A DNA stretch of 46,582 nt from a virus (IMGVR_UViG_3300034817_000007:1-46582); one strand, 5' to 3'. Counted from the first letter of the stretch, positions 7,270 through 14,725 are shown. Made by a program: numbers and translations. The notes: generated by a model from the sequence alone, not told the origin.

Positions 7270-7392
7270 CCGGTGGACTTCCTTCCATGCGCTGTGGATA
7301 AAGCTGTGGACATCCTGTGCAATTCGCCGGGGATGGCCGAATAGGCCGGGCATGACACGCCCGGCCACAATCGCCGAATGGTGCAGCCGGTG
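7270..7392. other. Leader with DnaA-box-like sites; candidate replication origin
   Basis: This 123-base gap precedes the replication genes. It holds TGTGGATAA at 7293-7301, the exact complement of TTATCCACA, and TGTGGACAT at 7305-7313, one base from the Streptomyces-type box TTGTCCACA on the other strand. The two sites are 12 bases apart and in the same orientation. It also holds a hairpin at 7344-7366. Origin function is an inference. Confidence 0.45.
7344..7366. terminator. Hairpin in the replication leader
   Basis: Perfect 8-base arms GGCCGGGC and GCCCGGCC around ATGACAC. It lies between the 46-residue protein gene and the replication genes. It may end or attenuate transcription, or be part of an origin structure. 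Confidence 0.4.
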
Positions 7393-7533
7393 TCAGGCAG
7401 CCCCTTTCTCGTAGCAGCAATCGGCTTCGGGGTCGTCATACCAATGGACGCAGTGGAGTCCGTCAGGGCTCTGAGGGCAGGCCGTTTCCCATTCCGCCTG
7501 CGGCTCTTCGCTGGACTCTTCGGGCTCGCTCAC
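7393..7533 (-). CDS. Small acidic Cys/His protein, 46 aa
   Basis: Begins VSEPEESSEEPQAEWE and contains CPQSPDGLHCVHWYDD and DCCYE, a Cys/His arrangement that could bind one zinc ion. GGAGG precedes the GTG start, which overlaps the upstream stop. The type is familiar from actinophage early regions, but I know of no function. Confidence 0.5.
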   Translation of the reverse strand: MSEPEESSEEPQAEWETACPQSPDGLHCVHWYDDPEADCCYEKGAA

Positions 7534-7724
7534 GCCTCGCCTCCGTTCTCGCCGGCGCGTAGCTGCTGCACGTCGAGCCCGGCCGGTGCGGTCTCGGGGT
7601 GGTGGGCGTCGTTCGGCTCACCGACCAGCCCGCAGCGGCAGGTGAGACGCCCGTTGTGGTCGGGTGGGAGGCCCCGGTCGGGCTGGAAGACGCCGCCGCA
7701 GGCGAGGTGCAGGGCGGGCTTCAC
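7530..7724 (-). CDS. Small zinc-ribbon-like protein, 64 aa
   Basis: Contains C10 and the pair CRC near residue 31 with His residues in DAHH. GGAGGG precedes the GTG start, which overlaps the stop of the upstream gene. Function unknown. Confidence 0.45.
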   Translation of the reverse strand: MKPALHLACGGVFQPDRGLPPDHNGRLTCRCGLVGEPNDAHHPETAPAGLDVQQLRAGENGGEA

Positions 7725-7993
7725 GACGGCCCTCCAGCCGCGACCCTGCGGTACTTCGCCGAGGACTGGGCGTTGGCCAGCTTGCACGTCAGACAGCGGC
7801 AGGAGTGGTTCTGATACGCGTACAGGCCGTGCTTGACGACGGCGGCGACGTACTCCCGCCCTTCCGCGCGTGCCGCGTCACGCCTGGCCCTGGCCAGGGC
7901 GCGGCGGTTGCGGCCGTAGGCGCGCTTCGCCGCCTTGCAGACGTCACACCGGCAGCCCGTCGTGTAGCGGCCGTAGCCGTGGTCGGCGGTCAC
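7721..7993 (-). CDS. Double zinc-motif protein, 90 aa
   Basis: Two related Cys motifs: HGYGRYTTGCRCDVCKAAKR near residues 5-24 and HGLYAYQNHSCRCLTCKLAN near residues 55-74, separated by an Arg/Ala-rich helix. The H-G-x(n)-CRCxxCKxA pattern is common in small actinophage and actinobacterial proteins, and here it is duplicated. Probably nucleic-acid-binding. Confidence 0.6.
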   Translation of the reverse strand: MTADHGYGRYTTGCRCDVCKAAKRAYGRNRRALARARRDAARAEGREYVAAVVKHGLYAYQNHSCRCLTCKLANAQSSAKYRRVAAGGPS

Positions 7994-8187
7994 CGGGCAC
8001 CTCCGCGGTCCGGGTCGTAGCGCACGACGATCCGTTCGATCCGCCGATACATGCGCTGCTCGCCGGGGACGTGGACGTAGCCGCGGCCGGCGTCGGAGAC
8101 GATGCCCGCGTTGTGCTGGCCGCTGGTCTCAACCGTGTCGGTCTGCATGACGCCGTCGATGCGGTAGTCGATCTCGATGCGGGTCAC
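7990..8187 (-). CDS. Small hypothetical protein, 65 aa
   Basis: Begins VTRIEIDYRIDGVMQTDTVE and has an alternating beta-type pattern with a basic C-terminus (YRRIERIVVRYDPDRGG). AAGGG lies upstream of the GTG start. Coupled by 4-base overlaps on both sides. No family recognised. Confidence 0.5.
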   Translation of the reverse strand: MTRIEIDYRIDGVMQTDTVETSGQHNAGIVSDAGRGYVHVPGEQRMYRRIERIVVRYDPDRGGAR

Positions 8188-8312
8188 GACGGCGGCCCTT
8201 GGTCGGTGTCGTCCGTGCGACGGCTGAGGCGGTCGGCGTAGGCGGTGAGGGCGTAGCCTGCCGCTCCGGCCGCGATCCACAGCACGCCGGCGACCAGCAA
8301 CGTGCGGACCAT
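8184..8312 (-). CDS. Single-pass membrane peptide, 42 aa
   Basis: MVRTLLVAGVLWIAAGAAGY forms one transmembrane helix, followed by a charged tail. GGGAGG precedes the ATG and the start forms TGATG with the upstream stop. Function unknown. Confidence 0.5.
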   Translation of the reverse strand: MVRTLLVAGVLWIAAGAAGYALTAYADRLSRRTDDTDQGPPS

Positions 8313-8635
8313 CAACTACCACCTCCCGCGCGGAATGTGGCGATGGCGTCGTCGAGCTGGGCGCGGGCGAGGTCGCGTTCCTGCATGGCAGCGATGGCAA
8401 GGTCCCGCCAGGCGCACGGCTCGCTCTTCTGGGCCTCGGCCAGGTCGGCCCGGAGGGACATCACGCGCAGGGTCAGCGCATCGCCCTCAGCCAATGCCGC
8501 CTCCCACTTCGCGGCCATCCGGCTGAGGTCCTCCTGCGACGCGGCGAGGTCCCGCTGGGTCTGCCGTAGCCGCTCCGAGGTGGACTCGCCGACCGCCTCA
8601 CGCCAGGTCTCGGTCGACGGGTCACCGGCGGTCAT
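8312..8635 (-). CDS. Coiled-coil hypothetical protein, 107 aa
   Basis: Almost wholly helical, with heptad-like Leu/Ala spacing from about residue 20 to 100 (RLRQTQRDLAASQEDLSRM, TLRVMSLRADLAEAQ). No enzyme motif. Probably a small structural or regulatory coiled coil. Confidence 0.55.
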   Translation of the reverse strand: MTAGDPSTETWREAVGESTSERLRQTQRDLAASQEDLSRMAAKWEAALAEGDALTLRVMSLRADLAEAQKSEPCAWRDLAIAAMQERDLARAQLDDAIATFRAGGGS

Positions 8636-8708
8636 TGCTGCTCCCGTTCCAGAGCAAGATCGCGACGACGGCCAGGCAGAGCAGCAGGACCACGCCGCCC
8701 GCGCTCAC
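8622..8708 (-). CDS. Membrane micropeptide, 28 aa
   Basis: VSAGGVVLLLCLAVVAILLW is one hydrophobic helix followed by NGSSNDRR. Its GTG overlaps the upstream stop (GTGA) and its end overlaps the next gene by 14 bases. Very short, so support is moderate. Confidence 0.4.
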   Translation of the reverse strand: MSAGGVVLLLCLAVVAILLWNGSSNDRR

Positions 8709-8944
8709 GACGACCGCCCGGGCACGACGGGCACCAGCTGCTGCGTCAGCCGCATGCGCCGGTCGAGCAGCCGATCCAGCTCGTCCCACTGCTCCTCGGT
8801 GCGCCGCCACGGCGGGATGCCGGCCAGTTCGGCCAGGCGGATGTCGACGCCCATGAGCGCGGCCAGCCTGGACACGCCGGGCGACTCCTGTGGCGGGACG
8901 TCATAGTCGACGCGGCCCTTGCCGCGCAGCCAGGCCCAGATCAT
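8705..8944 (-). CDS. Hypothetical protein, 79 aa
   Basis: Begins MIWAWLRGKGRVDYDVPP; the second half is helical and charged (TEEQWDELDRLLDRRMRLTQQ). No known domain. Coupled to the preceding gene by a 4-base overlap. Confidence 0.5.
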   Translation of the reverse strand: MIWAWLRGKGRVDYDVPPQESPGVSRLAALMGVDIRLAELAGIPPWRRTEEQWDELDRLLDRRMRLTQQLVPVVPGRSS

Positions 8945-9198
8945 CGGTCCCGCCTCCGATCGGTCTGCCAGCCGTACTCGACGACCTTGCCGCTGGTGAT
9001 CCGCAGGTCGTGTGCCTTGAAGTTCGCGATGCCCCAGCGGCGCCGCAGGTAGCGGAAGACGCGGGTGGCGATCGGCAGGTGATCTACCGGGCCGTGGGCC
9101 AGGTAGTAGGCGAAGCGGAAGACCTCCGCACCGCCGGTCACGCGGATGGTCAGCACGGGCTCGCCGTGCTTGTTCTGGCGCAGGCTGGCCTCGGTCAT
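8941..9198 (-). CDS. Hypothetical protein, 85 aa
   Basis: Starts MTEASLRQNKHGEPVLTIRV and has a basic, mixed alpha/beta appearance (VFRYLRRRWGIANFKAHDLRI). The ATG overlaps the preceding stop (ATGA). No family recognised. Confidence 0.5.
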   Translation of the reverse strand: MTEASLRQNKHGEPVLTIRVTGGAEVFRFAYYLAHGPVDHLPIATRVFRYLRRRWGIANFKAHDLRITSGKVVEYGWQTDRRRDR

Positions 9199-9353
9199 CG
9201 GCCCGCCCTCAGCTTGCGGCTGGAGTGCGGCTCCTCGGCCTCGACGGCGATGGTCACGCTGCCCTCGGCCACGAAGCCCGACATCTTCAGGCACGGCTTA
9301 CCCAGCTCGGCGGGACACACCGGGCACTTCTGGAACGACTCCCAGACGGTCAC
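9195..9353 (-). CDS. Small zinc-ribbon protein, 52 aa
   Basis: The N-terminal motif KCPVCPAELGKPCLKMSG is the CPxC-x(n)-GxPC knuckle found in many small actinophage and actinobacterial proteins. Its GTG start overlaps the ERF gene stop. Probably binds zinc; its target is unknown. The place right after ERF suggests a link to recombination. Confidence 0.55.
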   Translation of the reverse strand: MTVWESFQKCPVCPAELGKPCLKMSGFVAEGSVTIAVEAEEPHSSRKLRAGR

Positions 9354-10111
9354 TCGGCACCGCCCACCGTGCGCTCCTTGCGCTCACGCAGCGCGGCGAT
9401 CACCTGGTCGGCCTGGCTGCGCGTCAAGTTCGCGCTTGAGTTGAGAGTGCGGTCGTCGATGCCCAGGATCTTCGCGGTGATGGTCAGCCGGGTGTCCCGA
9501 TTGGCCTCGCCGTCGTAGCCCAACTCGCGCCACAAGGCGTGCATGTGACGGTGCTGGTCCTGGCCGACAGGATCGTTCGGGTCGGCCTCACCAGGCAGCG
9601 GCGGGCGGGCACCACGCGGGCGCTGAGCGGCGCGCTGCGCGGTCCGGCCGCCTTCGGCCGGCTCCTCGGCAGGGCGCTGCTGACGCGGGCGCTGAGCGGC
9701 GCGCTGGGCGTACCGGCCGCCGGACGCCGCGTCCCCGTCGTCGTCCTCGTCCTCGGCTGCAATGCCGGTCACCGCGAGCAGCGCGTAGCGGCGGGCGTAG
9801 GTGATCGCCGAGCCCATCTTCTGCGGCTCGGACAGGTTCAGGGGATAGTCGCCGGTCAGGTACTCGCCGGACGGGACGTGCGCCAGGGTGTAGCGCAGGA
9901 CGAACCGCTCACCGGCCATGGTCGGCAGGCACTTCCAGATGAAGCCGAGTTGGTTCAGTCGGGCGAGGACCACCTTGTTGACCTCGACGAGGTCCGCGTA
10001 CTTGGTCTTCTGGTTGCCGACCTGGCCGGCCTTGCTCTTGGTCAGCACGGGCGGGTCTGCCTGAAGGGCCAGCAGGGCGTCTTCGAGGCTCTCGTGTGCG
10101 GCGTCGGCCAT
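9350..10111 (-). CDS. erf: ERF-family single-strand annealing protein
   Basis: A 253-residue recombinase mediator. Residues 15-135 match ERF, including GSAITYARRYALLAVTGIAA followed by the acidic EDEDDDGD. The middle is a low-complexity linker with two copies of AQRAAQRPR; the C-terminal 80 residues form a separate helical domain. Such proteins anneal single strands made by an exonuclease, which fits the RecB-like nuclease encoded directly upstream (TGATG junction). Together they would form a lambda Red-like pair. Confidence 0.85.
   Translation of the reverse strand: MADAAHESLEDALLALQADPPVLTKSKAGQVGNQKTKYADLVEVNKVVLARLNQLGFIWKCLPTMAGERFVLRYTLAHVPSGEYLTGDYPLNLSEPQKMGSAITYARRYALLAVTGIAAEDEDDDGDAASGGRYAQRAAQRPRQQRPAEEPAEGGRTAQRAAQRPRGARPPLPGEADPNDPVGQDQHRHMHALWRELGYDGEANRDTRLTITAKILGIDDRTLNSSANLTRSQADQVIAALRERKERTVGGAE
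9614..9706. repeat. In-frame direct repeat inside the ERF gene
   Basis: A 24-base identical run at 9614-9637 and 9683-9706, 69 bases apart (23 codons), encodes the repeated AQRAAQRPR of the ERF linker. Its length in frame suggests a simple tandem duplication of linker sequence. Confidence 0.85.
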
Positions 10112-10953
10112 CAGAACGGCACCTCCTCGGCCGCCTTGGTCAGCACGTACTGCGAGGCGGTCGGCGGGACGATGACGTCGCCGACCAGGTCCCGCAGGCC
10201 GCCGACGACCCGGGCCACTTCTTTGATGTAGAGGAAGTCCCGGTACACATCGTCACTGGTGTCCAGCGGCACGAAGCTGTAGCCGTTGGGTCGCAGGTGG
10301 ATGCCTGCGGTGAAGTCGACCTCCGGCATGCCGACGACCTCGCCGGCCTCGGTGATCAGCCACTCGGAGTGCCGGTAGGCGACCAGCTGCAGGGCGACGT
10401 CGCCGAAGATCCCGGACTTGGAGGTCTTCCAGTCGAGCAGACCCCGGGAGTAGCCGTCGGCGTCGCGGCCGATGTGCTCGTACTCCGGCATGTCCGGCAG
10501 CAGCACGTCGGCGATCAGGTCGCAGGTGCCGACGTGGCGCTGCGTCTCGGAGTAGACGACCGCCTCGACGTGCACCGCGCGGACGTCGAAGTCGTCGAGG
10601 AAGTGCACGCAGGCATCGACGTAGCCGGTCAGCTCGTCGGGCACGGTGACCTTCTCGCCCGCGATCAGCCGTTCGGCCATGGCGTGCACGGCGGTGCCCT
10701 TGTTCGAGGCGGCGTCACGTTTCTCGTACCGGCCGCCCTTGATCTTCTTGAGGCGTTCGGTCAGCGGCAGCGGGGCGAGGGCGTCCCAGTTGTCGACGGC
10801 GTATTCGGCGGTGGCCTCGCCTGCCCAGTTGAGCAGGGCGGGTTTGGGCATGCCGTCGCCGACGATGGTGGTAACGCCGGGCACGCGCTCGTTCCCGGCG
10901 TCGGCGTCCACGTAGTAGTGGCCCTTGGCGGTGTTCTTGCGGACGATCTTCAC
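10111..10953 (-). CDS. RecB/Cas4-like PD-(D/E)XK exonuclease
   Basis: A 280-residue nuclease. KGTAVHAMAERLI (about 88-100) is the conserved helix before the active site; GTCDLIADVLL (about 145-155) gives the catalytic Asp, and GLLDWKTSKSG (about 172-182) the D-x-K motif; a Q-x-x-x-Y motif follows in LQLVAYRHSEW. It probably resects DNA ends for the ERF protein. The GTG start has AAGGAG 8 bases upstream. Confidence 0.85.
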   Translation of the reverse strand: MKIVRKNTAKGHYYVDADAGNERVPGVTTIVGDGMPKPALLNWAGEATAEYAVDNWDALAPLPLTERLKKIKGGRYEKRDAASNKGTAVHAMAERLIAGEKVTVPDELTGYVDACVHFLDDFDVRAVHVEAVVYSETQRHVGTCDLIADVLLPDMPEYEHIGRDADGYSRGLLDWKTSKSGIFGDVALQLVAYRHSEWLITEAGEVVGMPEVDFTAGIHLRPNGYSFVPLDTSDDVYRDFLYIKEVARVVGGLRDLVGDVIVPPTASQYVLTKAAEEVPF

Positions 10954-11147
10954 GCGGTGGGCTCCTTGGATTTGCGGGGGAAGGCGAGCGCGCCGGCCCA
11001 GACGAACGCGACGGTGCAGACGCCCGCGCCGAGGACGTCGCACCCGCCGCCGTCGGGGCTGAGCGCTCCGGTGACGAACCAGGCGGTGCCGTATGCGCAG
11101 CTGGCGGCGGCGGCGACGGCGGCGAACGCATTGGCGGCGGCCCTCAT
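10950..11147 (-). CDS. Small membrane protein, 65 aa
   Basis: Two hydrophobic helices (about residues 5-28 and 37-57) with Ala-rich composition and a basic tail (FPRKSKEPTA). Coupled to both neighbours by 4-base overlaps. Function unknown. Confidence 0.55.
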   Translation of the reverse strand: MRAAANAFAAVAAAASCAYGTAWFVTGALSPDGGGCDVLGAGVCTVAFVWAGALAFPRKSKEPTA

Positions 11148-11437
11148 CGGGGATCACCTACGTAGCGCGCGAACACGGTGCGGACGCCCGCGTCCATCCG
11201 GGCCACTGCCTCGAACGAGCCGGTCGGGCGGCAGCACGGGTAGACGCCGCTGTTGATGTTCGCGGCCATGCCAGTGCCCGTGTTGCCGGTCGTTTCCAGG
11301 ACGACGCCCCACATGCCCGGCATCTGGCGCAACTCCTCGGCTGCCTCGGCGAACTTGCTGGGGCGGCCGTGGTGGCCGCCTTGCGGTTTTCTGGGCGTCG
11401 GGTTCTGCCAGCGCAGGACGTGCAGCGGCTCAGGCAT
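11144..11437 (-). CDS. Hypothetical protein, 97 aa
   Basis: Contains a basic N-terminus (QNPTPRKPQGGHHGRPSKF), then MPGMWGVVLET and GSFEAVARMD...VFARYVG, a pattern I associate with small actinophage proteins of unknown role. It overlaps the XRE gene by 8 bases. No function assigned. Confidence 0.5.
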   Translation of the reverse strand: MPEPLHVLRWQNPTPRKPQGGHHGRPSKFAEAAEELRQMPGMWGVVLETTGNTGTGMAANINSGVYPCCRPTGSFEAVARMDAGVRTVFARYVGDPR

Positions 11438-11714
11438 CGCGCACCGCCAGGCCGCGCTTGAGCAGGTCGCCCGGCTTCAACCCGAGCGCCTCGGCCAGCA
11501 CGACAGCTTCACCGATCGCGACCCTCCGGCGTCGTCCCGGGGGGCAGCCGTGCCCGGTCTCGATCTTCTCGATGGAGGGGAAAGGGATTCCGGTGCGCTG
11601 GGCCAGCTCGCGCCGGGAGATGCCGAGACGCTTGCGGGCGGCGTGGAGGTTGTCGGCGTACAGGTCGTCGAGCGCGGCGATGCGTTCGGGGCGCTCGTAC
11701 TGGGTGCCACCCAT
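11430..11714 (-). CDS. XRE-family helix-turn-helix protein
   Basis: A 94-residue Cro/CI-like protein: LHAARKRLGISRRELAQRTG, then SIEKIETG and EAVVLAEALGLKPGDLL. Probably a transcriptional regulator. The insert CPPGRRRR between the helices is unusual. The ATG forms TGATG with the upstream stop. Confidence 0.75.
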   Translation of the reverse strand: MGGTQYERPERIAALDDLYADNLHAARKRLGISRRELAQRTGIPFPSIEKIETGHGCPPGRRRRVAIGEAVVLAEALGLKPGDLLKRGLAVRDA

Positions 11715-11941
11715 CAGGCGCTCACCGCCGCTATCGCCCACTGCATCCGCTCGGCGGCCCGCTCCGGGTGCTCCCCGAACTCGGCGGCCATGACCGCGGC
11801 GCAGCCCTTGACGCCGTTGTAGTCGCGGACGGCGGCGGCGATCGCGGCCTTCAGCTCGGCCCGGTCGTGCGGTTCGGCGGCGGACAGGGTGGAGGCGAAC
11901 AGCGCCTCGGCGCGGGCAACGGTGAAGTCCAGGGCGGTCAC
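11714..11941 (-). CDS. Small helical hypothetical protein, 75 aa
   Basis: Ala/Glu-rich helices with the segment DYNGVKGCAAVMAAEFGEHPERAAERM. No family recognised. Coupled at both ends. Confidence 0.5.
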   Translation of the reverse strand: MTALDFTVARAEALFASTLSAAEPHDRAELKAAIAAAVRDYNGVKGCAAVMAAEFGEHPERAAERMQWAIAAVSA

Positions 11942-12267
11942 AGGACTCGCCTCGCACCCGGGATCGGCGTCGCGTACCGCTTACAAACTGCGGCGATGTC
12001 GACGACCCGGCCGGGCTTGTAGTCCTTCGCGTGGACGCGCGGGGCGGTCGTGATGGTGCCGTCGTGGTCGAGCTCGAAGTAGTCGTAGGTGATCCCGCGG
12101 CTGTTCCCGGTGATCGTCTCTGAGCGGACGACGCGGATGCCGTACCCGTGGGCGGTTTCGGCCACAGCCGGGCACCAGCGCTCGCCGAACCAGTAGCTGG
12201 CCAGCTCGAACTGCTGCTCGATCTCGGCGACGGTGATGGCGCGGGGCTCGCGCTTGCGGGCGGTCAC
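11938..12267 (-). CDS. Hypothetical protein, 109 aa
   Basis: Begins VTARKREPRAITVAEIEQQF; mixed alpha/beta with a beta-rich middle (YGIRVVRSETITGNSRGITY). No motif recognised. The GTG start overlaps the stop of the membrane-anchored gene upstream. Confidence 0.5.
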   Translation of the reverse strand: MTARKREPRAITVAEIEQQFELASYWFGERWCPAVAETAHGYGIRVVRSETITGNSRGITYDYFELDHDGTITTAPRVHAKDYKPGRVVDIAAVCKRYATPIPGARRVL

Positions 12268-12770
12268 CGGAACACCACCACGGCAGCCAGGACCAGGCCC
12301 GCGTAGGCGCCGGCCAGCACGACAACGCCCGCAGCGATCGCCAGCCGCACCACCCACGGCGGAATCGTCTTGGCGTGCCGGGCACGCGACCACCGGCGGG
12401 CATCGGCCGGGATCACGTACGGCACCGACTTGCGCAGCAGCAGGCGCTCGGTGACCTCCCCCGGGCCGGCCGGAGCCAGCTCGCCGTCGACTGTCGCGGT
12501 CATGTCGTACTTCGGCGGGACGGGCTGCGGAGGCAGGGGCGGAGGCGGGTCCTGCGGCCCGGCCAGGCCGATGGTCTCGGGCATGTAGACGACGGTGTCG
12601 TCGATGTTGATCGTCTTGCGCAGGTAGCCGAACGGGGCGTCGGGCCGGAAGTACTTGCCCAGGTTCTGGGTGTCCTCGCCGGTCGTGTCGCGGCGGTGGA
12701 TGAATATGCGGTCCTCGCCGATGGGGCGGTGGATGTCGCCGGAGTCGGCGCGGTCAATCAGGTCGGTCAT
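12264..12770 (-). CDS. C-terminally anchored membrane protein, 168 aa
   Basis: A soluble acidic N-terminal part, a Pro-rich linker around residue 80 (QDPPPPLPPQPVPPK), a basic stretch, and one C-terminal transmembrane helix (about 145-167). The topology suggests a tail-anchored protein facing the cytoplasm. No family recognised. Confidence 0.5.
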   Translation of the reverse strand: MTDLIDRADSGDIHRPIGEDRIFIHRRDTTGEDTQNLGKYFRPDAPFGYLRKTINIDDTVVYMPETIGLAGPQDPPPPLPPQPVPPKYDMTATVDGELAPAGPGEVTERLLLRKSVPYVIPADARRWSRARHAKTIPPWVVRLAIAAGVVVLAGAYAGLVLAAVVVFR

Positions 12771-13168
12771 CGGTCCGTCTCCTTGGCGGCGAGGTAGCGG
12801 GCAACGGGGCCATCGGCAGCAGGCTCTCCGGCGAGCGGGAAGCCCGCGATGGACCGCTCGGGCTTGTCGCCATCGGCGGGGAGGACGATCTCCCAGGGGC
12901 CACGGAACAGGCCGTAGGCGGCCCAGTCGCAGCCCTTGCGGTTGATCCCGGCGGCGGCGCGTTCCGAGGCGGACGCGCGGCCGATGCAGTCCTGTCCGGC
13001 GCGGGCCTGGTCGCCGATGGCCTGCCACTCGCTCAGGGTGGCGACGTCTTTGCAGGTCGGGCACTGGAAGGCGAACTTCATCGGGTCGTCGCCGAAGCGG
13101 AGCTTGGCCTCGGCCAGAAGCTCATCGACGGTGAGCCGAACGAGTTTGAACGTGTGAACGGCTGGCAT
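12767..13168 (-). CDS. VVA0879-family zinc protein
   Basis: A 133-residue protein with FQCPTCKDVATLSEWQAIG, CIGRASA and GCDWAAYGLFRGPWEIV, the signature order of the VVA0879 family, small phage-borne proteins of unknown function. The CPTC pair plus later cysteines probably hold zinc. No strong ribosome site; it follows a GC-rich hairpin. Confidence 0.75.
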   Translation of the reverse strand: MPAVHTFKLVRLTVDELLAEAKLRFGDDPMKFAFQCPTCKDVATLSEWQAIGDQARAGQDCIGRASASERAAAGINRKGCDWAAYGLFRGPWEIVLPADGDKPERSIAGFPLAGEPAADGPVARYLAAKETDR

Positions 13169-13205
13169 CTCTTATGTCCTTCGATCAGAGCTTTGCGAAG
13201 TAGGT

Positions 13206-13243
13206 GGCCCGGGGCGCGGTGCTGGGGGGACGCGCCCCGGGCC
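13206..13243 (-). terminator. Strong GC hairpin in the early operon
   Basis: Perfect 13-base arms GGCCCGGGGCGCG and CGCGCCCCGGGCC with a 12-base loop, between the 31-residue gene and the VVA0879-type gene. There is no U-run on the leftward strand, so it may attenuate or protect mRNA rather than stop transcription. The remaining bases of 13169-13283 show no credible coding. Confidence 0.45.
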
Positions 13244-13283
13244 GGTCAGCCGGTACGGCAGGTGTCAGGCCGCCGCACCGGGG

Positions 13284-13379
13284 TCAGCGGAGGTGGAGCA
13301 GGCGTCTCCACCACGGGCGAGGCGCGGGCCGGTAGTTGCGGCAGTGCGGGAAGCCGCAGGCGCACACGAGGTCGGCCAT
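13284..13379 (-). CDS. Micro-protein with C-C-H-C cluster, 31 aa
   Basis: Reads MADLVCACGFPHCRNYRPAP then WWRRLLHLR. The CxC-x(n)-HC cluster suggests zinc binding. The ATG forms TGATG with the preceding gene, the same coupling as its neighbours. Support is moderate because of length. Confidence 0.45.
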   Translation of the reverse strand: MADLVCACGFPHCRNYRPAPRPWWRRLLHLR

Positions 13380-13837
13380 CACGACTCGCCGACTGCCTCG
13401 CGGTAGAGCGCATCGAGGACGGGCACCACCGGGCACCGGTCGTCATGCCAGGCGCGGTTCAGGCCGGTCGGAGCGCCGGGTATCGCCAGCGCGTCGCACT
13501 CAGGCGAGCACTCGATCGTCGCGACCGTCTCTTCGACCAGGCCGCCCTCGGTCACCTCACCGGTGTGCAGCGGCTCGCGGACGCCGATCGCCTGGGTGAT
13601 CTCGCCGTCGTCGGCGGGCAGCACCTTGACCTCGCCGTTCGGGAGGTAGTACGTGCAGTTCCGATCGCCGTCAGCGCAGGCGAACGCGACGAACACCCAG
13701 TCGGCGCCCTGGAAGGCGTACCGGTCGACGAGCATCACCCGCGCCTCGCCGCTCCGTGCGTACGCGGGCAGGTAGCCGGGCTGGATGCGGTCGCCGACGA
13801 CGAGCTGGTCGGCGCGCTTGGCAACCGGAGCGGTCAT
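13379..13837 (-). CDS. Hypothetical protein, 152 aa
   Basis: Begins MTAPVAKRADQLVVGDRIQPG, and residues 10-90 look like a small beta barrel (DQLVVGDRI ... WVFVAFACADGD ... YYLPNGEVKVL). The last third has an acidic, Cys-containing segment (ECSPECDAL ... DDRCPVV). No named family. Confidence 0.5.
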   Translation of the reverse strand: MTAPVAKRADQLVVGDRIQPGYLPAYARSGEARVMLVDRYAFQGADWVFVAFACADGDRNCTYYLPNGEVKVLPADDGEITQAIGVREPLHTGEVTEGGLVEETVATIECSPECDALAIPGAPTGLNRAWHDDRCPVVPVLDALYREAVGES

Positions 13838-14190
13838 CGCCCGGCCTCCAACTCGGCGACGCGGGCGCGGAGGCTGGCCAACTCGTCATCACGCGGGTCC
13901 GGCGGGCCGGGAATCAGGGCGTGGATGGACACGTAGAGGTCACTGCCCGACGAGCAGCTCTCCGCCTTGTGCCGCCACCCGTCACTGTCCTTCTGGGTCT
14001 TGCCGGGCTTGCCACCGATCGCAACGCCGAGCATGTCGACCTCCTCGACCGTCTTGACGCGCGGGAGAATCGAGAGGCTCAGGTACGGCGGGCGCTCGCG
14101 GGGCGGCAGGGTGTCGAGAGCATCGGCGATACGGCGCAGCTCAGCGGCCGCGGCCTGGTAGCCGGTCAGTTCGGGTACCGTCTCGTTCAC
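13834..14190 (-). CDS. Hypothetical protein, 118 aa
   Basis: A helical N-terminus (YQAAAAELRRIADALDTLP), a middle beta-type region, and a short C-terminal coiled coil (DELASLRARVAELEAG). No family recognised. It follows a hairpin at 14225-14259, so its start is not coupled to the upstream gene. Confidence 0.5.
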   Translation of the reverse strand: MNETVPELTGYQAAAAELRRIADALDTLPPRERPPYLSLSILPRVKTVEEVDMLGVAIGGKPGKTQKDSDGWRHKAESCSSGSDLYVSIHALIPGPPDPRDDELASLRARVAELEAGR

Positions 14191-14224
14191 GGATCGAGTC
14201 CTTTCTCTGGGAGGGTTTGATCCG

Positions 14225-14259
14225 GCGGGCCGACCCGAGGGGCATTCGGGCTGGCCCGC
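14225..14259 (-). terminator. Interrupted hairpin between early genes
   Basis: Arms of 14 bases with two central mismatches (GCGGGCC-GA-CCCGA against TCGGG-CT-GGCCCGC) and a 7-base loop. It lies between the Pro-rich gene and the 118-residue gene. Likely attenuator or mRNA-stability element; no U-run. Confidence 0.4.
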
Positions 14260-14264
14260 ATCTG

Positions 14265-14657
14265 TCAGGGGATGAGCCGAGGCGGCGGAGGCCCGGGCCG
14301 CGGCGGCGGAGGCGGACCCGGGTGACCCGGACGCGGCGGGCCATCACCGGCCTGCGGGCCCGGGTCAGGCGGCGGTGTCGGCGGAGAGCCAGGGAAGGGG
14401 CCATCCGGCGGGAACACCGGCAGCGGCTTGGCCCGCGGCAGGGTGAAGGGAACCGCGCCGGGAGCGCGTCCAACGCCCCCGGTGCGGCCCTCCGAGTCGG
14501 CGGCCTGAGCCGTCGGCTCACCCGTGACCACTGCCGCGCCACCAACGACGGCGCGCGCGGAACGCCGGAGCTTCTCAGCGATCACGGGAGTAGGGACCGG
14601 CACGGCTGTGCCGGAGTCATGCAGCGCGTCGGCCAGCGCCATCAGGTCGTCGGTCAT
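14265..14657 (-). CDS. Proline-rich protein, 130 aa
   Basis: The first 50 residues are helical (MTDDLMALADALHDSG ... IAEKLRRSARAVVG). The last 50 are a Pro/Gly-rich tail with runs of up to five prolines. The tail might bind partners or be a simple linker. Its start overlaps the stop of a 23-codon mini-ORF (ATGA). Confidence 0.45.
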   Translation of the reverse strand: MTDDLMALADALHDSGTAVPVPTPVIAEKLRRSARAVVGGAAVVTGEPTAQAADSEGRTGGVGRAPGAVPFTLPRAKPLPVFPPDGPFPGSPPTPPPDPGPQAGDGPPRPGHPGPPPPPRPGPPPPRLIP

Positions 14658-14725
14658 GCCGCGAACCCCGCCTTCGGGCCGGACGGCGGCGGCGGAGTGG
14701 ACGGGCCGGCAGGCGGATGCGTCAC
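14654..14725 (-). CDS. 23-residue Pro-rich coupling mini-ORF
   Basis: Starts VTHPPAGPSTPPPPSG and ends FAA. Its GTG overlaps the excisionase-like stop and its TGA overlaps the ATG of the next gene. This is the same double-overlap geometry as the mini-ORFs at 3091-3144 and 3801-3851, with a different sequence. Confidence 0.35.
   Translation of the reverse strand: MTHPPAGPSTPPPPSGPKAGFAA

Noticed and set aside
10096-11256. Long rightward reading over the nuclease and ERF genes
   Set aside because: It is antisense to well-supported RecB-like and ERF genes and has low-complexity Asp/Val/Gly composition typical of an antisense frame in high-GC DNA.
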